Assembly (NCBI RefSeq): GCF_002750855.1
Contig: NZ_NWUC01000006.1
Coordinates: forward strand, 124,001-188,000
DNA from: Neopararhizobium haloflavum
GTDB lineage: Bacteria > Pseudomonadota > Alphaproteobacteria > Rhizobiales > Rhizobiaceae
Reading direction: 5' to 3'
Length of the DNA: 64,000 nucleotides
The position numbers and the translations under genes are program-made. Shown here piece by piece: positions 58,925 through 64,000 of the stretch. The notes under the pieces are model-generated. The model worked only from the letters and a program-made list of their open reading frames with translations. It had not been told where the DNA came from and made no database searches. Position 1 is the first letter of the stretch; every line of letters begins with the position of its first letter.

Positions 58925-59401
58925 ATGGCAAGCTATGTTGTCCTCAAACCGCCTGGAGGCGACCCCGCCGGCGAGGACGCAGTCTTCATCAGGGACGGTT
59001 TCGCGTTCCTGGCGCTGGTTCTGCCGATCGTCTGGTTTCTTTGGCACCGCCTGTGGCTTTGGGCGCTGGTCTTTATCGCCCTGGCCATCGCGACCAGCAT
59101 GATGATGATGACGGACGACTGGTACGCGGCAGGCTTCGCGCTGTCGGTTGCGACGTCCTTGCTCGCCGCGCTGGAGGGACAGAACCTGCGCATCGGCAAG
59201 CACCTGTCCAAGGGCTGGGAGCAGGTTGCCGTGATTGCGGCGGACGATGTTGGTACGGCCGAAGCCGTCTATTTCGCAGGCCACGAATCGTACGCGCCTG
59301 CCGTGCAAGCGTCGCCACCGGCGGCAAGACCATCCGAGGCGCCGAGGACGCGCCGCAAGCCTGGGACCTACGGGCTTTTTGAATGGAATGGAGAGCGCTA
59401 G
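58925..59401 (+). CDS. DUF2628 membrane protein in his cluster
   Basis: 158-aa protein with three hydrophobic segments at about 26-44, 46-61 and 68-85, then a polar tail. It fits the DUF2628 family, which I recall as a frequent resident between hisB and hisH in Rhizobiales. Function unknown. Its stop is 3 bp before the hisH start, and it follows hisB by 33 bp, so it is translated with the his genes. A direct role in histidine synthesis is not expected from a membrane protein. Confidence 0.75.
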   Translation: MASYVVLKPPGGDPAGEDAVFIRDGFAFLALVLPIVWFLWHRLWLWALVFIALAIATSMMMMTDDWYAAGFALSVATSLLAALEGQNLRIGKHLSKGWEQVAVIAADDVGTAEAVYFAGHESYAPAVQASPPAARPSEAPRTRRKPGTYGLFEWNGER

Positions 59402-59404
59402 ACG

Positions 59405-60058
59405 ATGCGTGTTGCCATCATCGACTACGGATCCGGCAATCTTCGTTCCGCGACCAAGGCCTTCGAGCGTGCCGCGAGCGAAAGCGGAATTGAGACGAGC
59501 ATCGAGCTGACGAGCGATCCGGAGATTGTCGCCGCTGCCGATCGCGTCGTGTTGCCGGGCGTCGGCGCCTATGCCGATTGCGCGCGCGGTCTTGCCGCAG
59601 TGGACGGCATGAGAGCAGCGCTCGAGGAGGCGGTCGACGTCAAGGGGCGGCCTTTCCTCGGCATTTGCGTCGGTATGCAGCTCATGTCGACGCGAGGCCT
59701 CGAAAAGACGGTAAGCCAGGGCTTGGACTGGATTGCCGGCGATGTCGTGGAAATGCGCCCTGACGATCCGGCCCTGAAGATACCGCAGATCGGCTGGAAC
59801 ACCATTTCGCCCTGCAATGGCGGCCACCCCCTCTTGCAGGGTATCGCAACGGGGGAGGATGGGCTGCACGCCTATTTCGTGCATTCCTACCATCTCGCTG
59901 CGCGCAATGCGGACGATATCGTCGCCACGACAGACTACGGCGGACCGGTAACGGCCATCGTCGCCAGGGGCAACCGCGCCGGCACCCAGTTTCACCCCGA
60001 AAAGAGCCAGGCCCTCGGACTTGCGCTGATCGCCAATTTTCTCAGATGGGCACCATGA
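59405..60058 (+). CDS. hisH: imidazole glycerol phosphate synthase, glutaminase subunit
   Basis: 217-aa class I amidotransferase that feeds ammonia to HisF. Catalytic Cys88 is in [11 protein letters not shown], and the His-Glu pair is in TQFHPEKSQ near the C-terminus. The N-terminal [10 protein letters not shown] is diagnostic. It overlaps hisA by 4 bp. Confidence 0.96.
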   Translation: MRVAIIDYGSGNLRSATKAFERAASESGIETSIELTSDPEIVAAADRVVLPGVGAYADCARGLAAVDGMRAALEEAVDVKGRPFLGICVGMQLMSTRGLEKTVSQGLDWIAGDVVEMRPDDPALKIPQIGWNTISPCNGGHPLLQGIATGEDGLHAYFVHSYHLAARNADDIVATTDYGGPVTAIVARGNRAGTQFHPEKSQALGLALIANFLRWAP

Positions 60059-60792
60059 TTCTCTTCCCCGCCATCGACCTCAAGGACGGACAGTGCGTGC
60101 GCCTCAAGCTTGGCGACATGGAACAGGCGACCGTCTACAATTCCGACCCTGCTGCGCAGGCCAGGGCTTTCGAGACACAGGGCTTCGAGTGGCTCCATGT
60201 CGTCGATCTCAATGGCGCCTTCGCCGGCGCGAGCGTAAACGGCGATGCGGTCGATGCGATCCTGTCGGCGACGGCGAACCCGGTGCAGCTGGGCGGCGGA
60301 ATTCGCTCCATGGCCGACATCGAGCGCTGGCTGGACAAGGGGCTTGCGCGGGTCATCCTCGGCACGGTCGCCGTTCGCGATCCGGCCCTCGTCAGGGAGG
60401 CTTGTTGCGCGTTTCCCGGCAAGATCGCGGTCGGCATCGATGCCAAGGGCGGCAAGGTCGCCGTTGAAGGATGGGCCGAAGCGTCGGAGCTGTCCGCCAA
60501 AGAGCTGGCGCAGCGCTTCGAAGGTGCCGGGGTCGCCGCGATCATCTACACCGACATCGACCGTGACGGCATCCTCGCCGGCATCAACTGGGCGGCAACG
60601 CTCGAACTTGCCGACAGCGTCGACATTCCGGTCATTGCTTCCGGCGGACTTGCCTCGATCGCCGACGTCGTGCGCATGACGATGCCGGACGCGGCGCGGC
60701 TCGAAGGCGCAATCTCGGGCAGGGCGCTCTATGATGGCCGCATCGATCCGGCAGAGGCGCTGGATGTCCTGCGCGGGAGGGTCTCCTCGTGA
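60055..60792 (+). CDS. hisA: ProFAR isomerase (HisA)
   Basis: 245-aa TIM barrel, 1-(5-phosphoribosyl)-5-[(5-phosphoribosylamino)methylideneamino]imidazole-4-carboxamide isomerase. Catalytic Asp8 is in FPAIDLKDG, and the second acid lies in [12 protein letters not shown] 60055 overlaps the hisH stop (ATGA) and gives MILFPAIDL, the usual start; ATG 60046 is an alternative. It overlaps hisF by 4 bp. Confidence 0.96.
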   Translation: MILFPAIDLKDGQCVRLKLGDMEQATVYNSDPAAQARAFETQGFEWLHVVDLNGAFAGASVNGDAVDAILSATANPVQLGGGIRSMADIERWLDKGLARVILGTVAVRDPALVREACCAFPGKIAVGIDAKGGKVAVEGWAEASELSAKELAQRFEGAGVAAIIYTDIDRDGILAGINWAATLELADSVDIPVIASGGLASIADVVRMTMPDAARLEGAISGRALYDGRIDPAEALDVLRGRVSS

Positions 60793-61565
60793 CCTTGAAA
60801 TCCCGCGTCATCCCCTGCCTCGACGTCAAGGATGGCCGCGTTGTGAAGGGTGTCAATTTTGTCGACCTGATCGACGCAGGCGATCCGGTGGAGGCGGCCA
60901 AGGCCTATGATGCCGCCGGCGCCGACGAGCTCTGCTTTCTCGACATCACCGCGTCCTCCGACAATCGGGATACGATCTTCGACGTTGTGGCGCGCACCGC
61001 CGAGCAATGCTTCATGCCGTTGACCGTCGGTGGCGGCGTGCGCACGGTGGCCGATATCCGCAAGCTGTTGCTTGCCGGTGCCGACAAGGCCTCGATCAAC
61101 ACCGCTGCGGTCTCCGACCCCGATTTCGTGACGGCCGCCGCCGACAAGTTCGGCAATCAGTGCATCGTGGTCGCGATTGACGCCAAGAAGGTATCCGGCA
61201 ATGGCGAAGCCGATCGCTGGGAGGTGTTCACCCATGGCGGACGCCGCCCCACCGGCATCGATGCGGTCGCTTATGCGGTCGATATGGTCGATCGCGGCGC
61301 GGGTGAGATTCTGCTGACCTCGATGGACAGGGACGGCACCAAGAGCGGCTTCGATATCGCGCTCACGCGTACCATCGCCGATGCCGTGCGCGCGCCGGTC
61401 ATTGCCTCGGGTGGTGTCGGCACGCTGGATCATCTGGTGGAAGGGGTGCGCGAGGGTCATGCCGCTGCCGTGCTTGCCGCATCGATCTTCCATTTCGGGA
61501 CATATTCGATCGGCGAGGCTAAGCGGCACATGGCGGCGGCCGGCTTGGCCATGCGGCTCGACTGA
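60789..61565 (+). CDS. hisF: imidazole glycerol phosphate synthase, cyclase subunit
   Basis: 258-aa TIM barrel that closes the imidazole ring and releases AICAR, which PurH, encoded at 17.5-19.2 kb, consumes. Catalytic Asp12 is in IPCLDVKDG; the second Asp is in VVAIDAKK (about 130). It starts with GTG overlapping the hisA stop (GTGA). Confidence 0.96.
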   Translation: MTLKSRVIPCLDVKDGRVVKGVNFVDLIDAGDPVEAAKAYDAAGADELCFLDITASSDNRDTIFDVVARTAEQCFMPLTVGGGVRTVADIRKLLLAGADKASINTAAVSDPDFVTAAADKFGNQCIVVAIDAKKVSGNGEADRWEVFTHGGRRPTGIDAVAYAVDMVDRGAGEILLTSMDRDGTKSGFDIALTRTIADAVRAPVIASGGVGTLDHLVEGVREGHAAAVLAASIFHFGTYSIGEAKRHMAAAGLAMRLD

Positions 61566-61579
61566 CGGGAGAAAGTGCC

Positions 61580-61915
61580 ATGAGCGACTTCACACTGGCC
61601 GATTTGGAGCGCATCGTCGCCGACCGCGCCATGGCGTCGCCTGATGAATCCTGGACGGCGAAGCTGGTGGCCAAGGGGCGCAACAAGGCGGCCGAAAAGC
61701 TTGGTGAGGAAGCGGTGGAGGCGGTCATCGCGACCGTCACTTCGGATGACGAAGGGCTAATTGGTGAATCCGCCGATCTTCTCTATCATCTGCTCGTCGT
61801 TCTGAAGATCGCCGATGTGCCGCTCGCGTCGGTCATGGCGGAACTGGAGCGTCGAACGGGCCGCTCCGGCCTGGAAGAAAAGGCAAGCCGCCCCGGCGGC
61901 GTCGAGGGCGCATGA
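61580..61915 (+). CDS. hisE: phosphoribosyl-ATP pyrophosphatase
   Basis: 111-aa all-helical pyrophosphatase for step two of histidine synthesis, encoded apart from HisI as in most alphaproteobacteria. Seen: [20 protein letters not shown] with the metal-binding Glu residues, and [14 protein letters not shown] 61580 follows hisF by 14 bp; the stop overlaps coaA by 4 bp. Confidence 0.95.
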   Translation: MSDFTLADLERIVADRAMASPDESWTAKLVAKGRNKAAEKLGEEAVEAVIATVTSDDEGLIGESADLLYHLLVVLKIADVPLASVMAELERRTGRSGLEEKASRPGGVEGA

Positions 61916-62904
61916 AGCAAGACGTCAGCGTGAACGACGACACGTCGCTCGATCATTTCCAGCCTGGCGGCTATTCGCCATATCGCATCTTTTCGGCCCA
62001 GGAATGGTCGAAATTCCGCGCCGATACGCCGCTCACGCTGACCGAGGACGAGGTGCGCCGCCTGCGTTCGCTGAACGACCCTGTCGATCTCGACGAGGTT
62101 GCCCGCATCTATCTTTCTGTTTCGCGCCTGCTCTCCGCGCATCTCGAGGCGTCGCAGCTCCTGTTTCGCCAGCGCACGCATTTCCTCAATGCCGAAAACG
62201 CGACCAAGACGCCATTCGTCGTTGGCATCGCCGGCTCGGTGGCCGTCGGCAAGTCGACCACGGCGCGCATCCTGCAGGAGCTTCTGAAACGCTGGCCTTC
62301 GAGCCCGAAGGTGGATCTCGTCACGACGGACGGCTTTCTCTACCCCAACGCGGTCTTGCGCCGGCACAATCTCATGGAACGCAAGGGTTTTCCCGAAAGC
62401 TACGATATAGGCCAGCTCCTGCGCTTCCTGTCAGCCATCAAGGCCGGGCAGCCCGATGTGCAGGCGCCGCTCTATTCGCACATGACCTATGATGTTCTGC
62501 CAGGCGAGTTTCAGACGATCGACCGGCCGGATATCCTCATCTTCGAGGGAATCAACGTGCTGCAGGTCCGAGACCTGCCTGCAGACGGCAAGATCGTGCC
62601 CTTCGTCTCGGACTTCTTCGATTTCTCGATCTATATCGACGCGCCGGAAGATCTGATCCACAGATGGTATGTCGAGCGCTTCATGCGCCTTCGCGAAACG
62701 GCCTTCAAGAACCCGCAATCTTTCTTCAATCGCTACGCGACGATCTCGCACGACGCTGCCCGCGCCGTCGCCGAAGGCCTCTGGCAGAACATCAACCTGA
62801 AGAACCTGCGCGACAACATCCTCCCAACCCGCCCCCGCGCCAATCTCATCCTGAAAAAGGGCGAAAACCACCTGATTGAGCAAGTGGCATTGCGGAAGTT
62901 GTGA
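61912..62904 (+). CDS. coaA: pantothenate kinase, type I
   Basis: 330-aa P-loop pantothenate kinase, first step of CoA synthesis, usually feedback-inhibited by CoA. Walker [14 protein letters not shown] is near residue 104, and [13 protein letters not shown] follows. ATG 61912 overlaps the hisE stop (ATGA), so it is translated with the his genes. It is convergent with the arfB-like gene, 15 bp between the stops. Confidence 0.95.
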   Translation: MKQDVSVNDDTSLDHFQPGGYSPYRIFSAQEWSKFRADTPLTLTEDEVRRLRSLNDPVDLDEVARIYLSVSRLLSAHLEASQLLFRQRTHFLNAENATKTPFVVGIAGSVAVGKSTTARILQELLKRWPSSPKVDLVTTDGFLYPNAVLRRHNLMERKGFPESYDIGQLLRFLSAIKAGQPDVQAPLYSHMTYDVLPGEFQTIDRPDILIFEGINVLQVRDLPADGKIVPFVSDFFDFSIYIDAPEDLIHRWYVERFMRLRETAFKNPQSFFNRYATISHDAARAVAEGLWQNINLKNLRDNILPTRPRANLILKKGENHLIEQVALRKL

Positions 62905-62919
62905 GAGCTGCGACAAGCC

Positions 62920-63351
<432 letters not shown>

Positions 63352-63377
63352 TTCGGCAATGTGGCGAAGCCGAACGC

Positions 63378-63414
63378 AAAAGAAAAGCCCGCGATCGCAA
63401 GGATCACGGACTTT
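63378..63414 (-). terminator. terminator after pckA
   Basis: On the minus strand AAAGTCCGTGATC / GATCGCGGGCTTT pair over 13 positions (two G-U), loop of 5, then TCTTTT. It lies 22 bp after the pckA stop. Confidence 0.8.
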
Positions 63415-63436
63415 CAGGACGCATGGGAGTGATGGG

Positions 63437-64000
63437 CTATTCCGCAGCCACCGCGAGACGCGGCGCGGCGCCCAGAACGTCGCCGCCCACATGCTCCTCG
63501 AACTTGGCGAAATTGTCGATGAACATCGACACCAGCCGTTCGGCCTGCGCGTTGTAGGCGTCGCCGTCGGCCCAGGTGCGGCGTGGGTCGAGGATGGTGG
63601 TTTCCACGCCCGGCACGGCCAGCGGAACTTCGAAGCCGAAATTCGGATCGGTGCGGAACTGGGCTTCGTTCAGCGAACCGTCGAGCGCGGCCGACAGCAG
63701 AGCGCGCGTTGCCTTGATCGGCATGCGCGAGCCGGTGCCGTAGGCGCCGCCGGTCCATCCGGTATTGACCAGCCAGCAAGTCACGCCGTGGCGTGAGATG
63801 AGGTCGCGCAGCAGATTGCCGTATTCCGAGGGATGGCGCGGCATGAACGGTGCGCCGAAGCAGGTCGAGAAGGTCGCTTCCGGTTCGGTGACACCCTTTT
63901 CGGTGCCGGCGACCTTTGCCGTGTAGCCGGAGAGGAAGTGGTACATCGCCTGCGCCGGTGAAAGCCGGGCGATCGGCGGCATGACGCCGAAGGCGTCGGC
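63437..64000 (-). CDS. pckA: phosphoenolpyruvate carboxykinase, ATP-type (C-terminal part)
   Basis: The last 187 codons of an ATP-dependent PEP carboxykinase, which converts oxaloacetate to PEP in gluconeogenesis; the frame enters from beyond position 64000 and the N-terminal two-thirds are outside. Seen: [34 protein letters not shown], then [18 protein letters not shown] and [17 protein letters not shown], all characteristic of the ATP-using class, with an intact C-terminus. A strong terminator follows. Confidence 0.95.
   Translation of the reverse strand, partial: ADAFGVMPPIARLSPAQAMYHFLSGYTAKVAGTEKGVTEPEATFSTCFGAPFMPRHPSEYGNLLRDLISRHGVTCWLVNTGWTGGAYGTGSRMPIKATRALLSAALDGSLNEAQFRTDPNFGFEVPLAVPGVETTILDPRRTWADGDAYNAQAERLVSMFIDNFAKFEEHVGGDVLGAAPRLAVAAE

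Overview
The window is chromosomal DNA of a high-GC alphaproteobacterium, most likely of the order Hyphomicrobiales (Rhizobiales). The evidence is gene content and order: a large (180-kDa class) NAD-glutamate dehydrogenase, a TrcR/DUF1013 regulator, DUF1402, DUF1674 and DUF2628 proteins, hemE next to a kinase-pyrophosphorylase gene, and the rho-mnmE-mnmG-rsmG-parA-parB block. The genus is not resolved. I saw no rRNA, tRNA, CRISPR array, insertion sequence or prophage. Nearly all of the window is core genome.

Layout. 1-11 kb: ubiquinone hydroxylase (cut by the window edge), TesB thioesterase, glnK-amtB behind a sigma-54 promoter, leuB, a YcaQ-type DNA glycosylase, asd with a structured leader, an MltB-like transglycosylase, carbonic anhydrase, pyridoxal kinase, a small membrane protein and an AhpD-like protein. 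11-23 kb: NAD-GDH coupled to a UMF1-type transporter, purH, a heparinase II/III-like protein, rsmB and htpX. 23-33.5 kb: an SDHAF4-like factor, an orphan TadG-like von Willebrand A protein, a candidate minus-strand small transcript, cfa, acs, trcR, a short-chain dehydrogenase, prpE and a YggS-type PLP protein. 33.6-37.8 kb: leuS-lptE-holA.

The centre of interest is the chromosome replication and segregation region at 37.8-50.5 kb. rho, mnmE, mnmG, rsmG, parA and parB run leftward. hemJ and hemE also run leftward. The kinase-pyrophosphorylase gene, maf, aroE, coaE and dnaQ run rightward. The 347-bp gap between hemE and the kinase-pyrophosphorylase gene holds one perfect and two one-mismatch DnaA boxes and three GANTC methylation sites. 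It sits where the Caulobacter origin sits, so I call it oriC. One perfect and two imperfect parS palindromes lie 4.4-6.6 kb to its left, near the parAB genes whose ParB product should bind them. Genes on both sides point away from the proposed origin.

50.5-64 kb: secB, fxsA, a Tim44-like protein, mltA-smr-xre, a DUF1402 protein that looks like a divergent lysozyme-fold enzyme, hslV-(SMR transporter)-hslU, the his cluster hisB-DUF2628-hisH-hisA-hisF-hisE with coaA, an ArfB-like ribosome rescue factor, and the 3' part of pckA.

No new multi-gene defence or mobile system is visible. The least explained items are the small minus-strand transcription unit at 25.3-25.5 kb, the asd leader, the DUF1402 fold prediction, and the origin/parS architecture.
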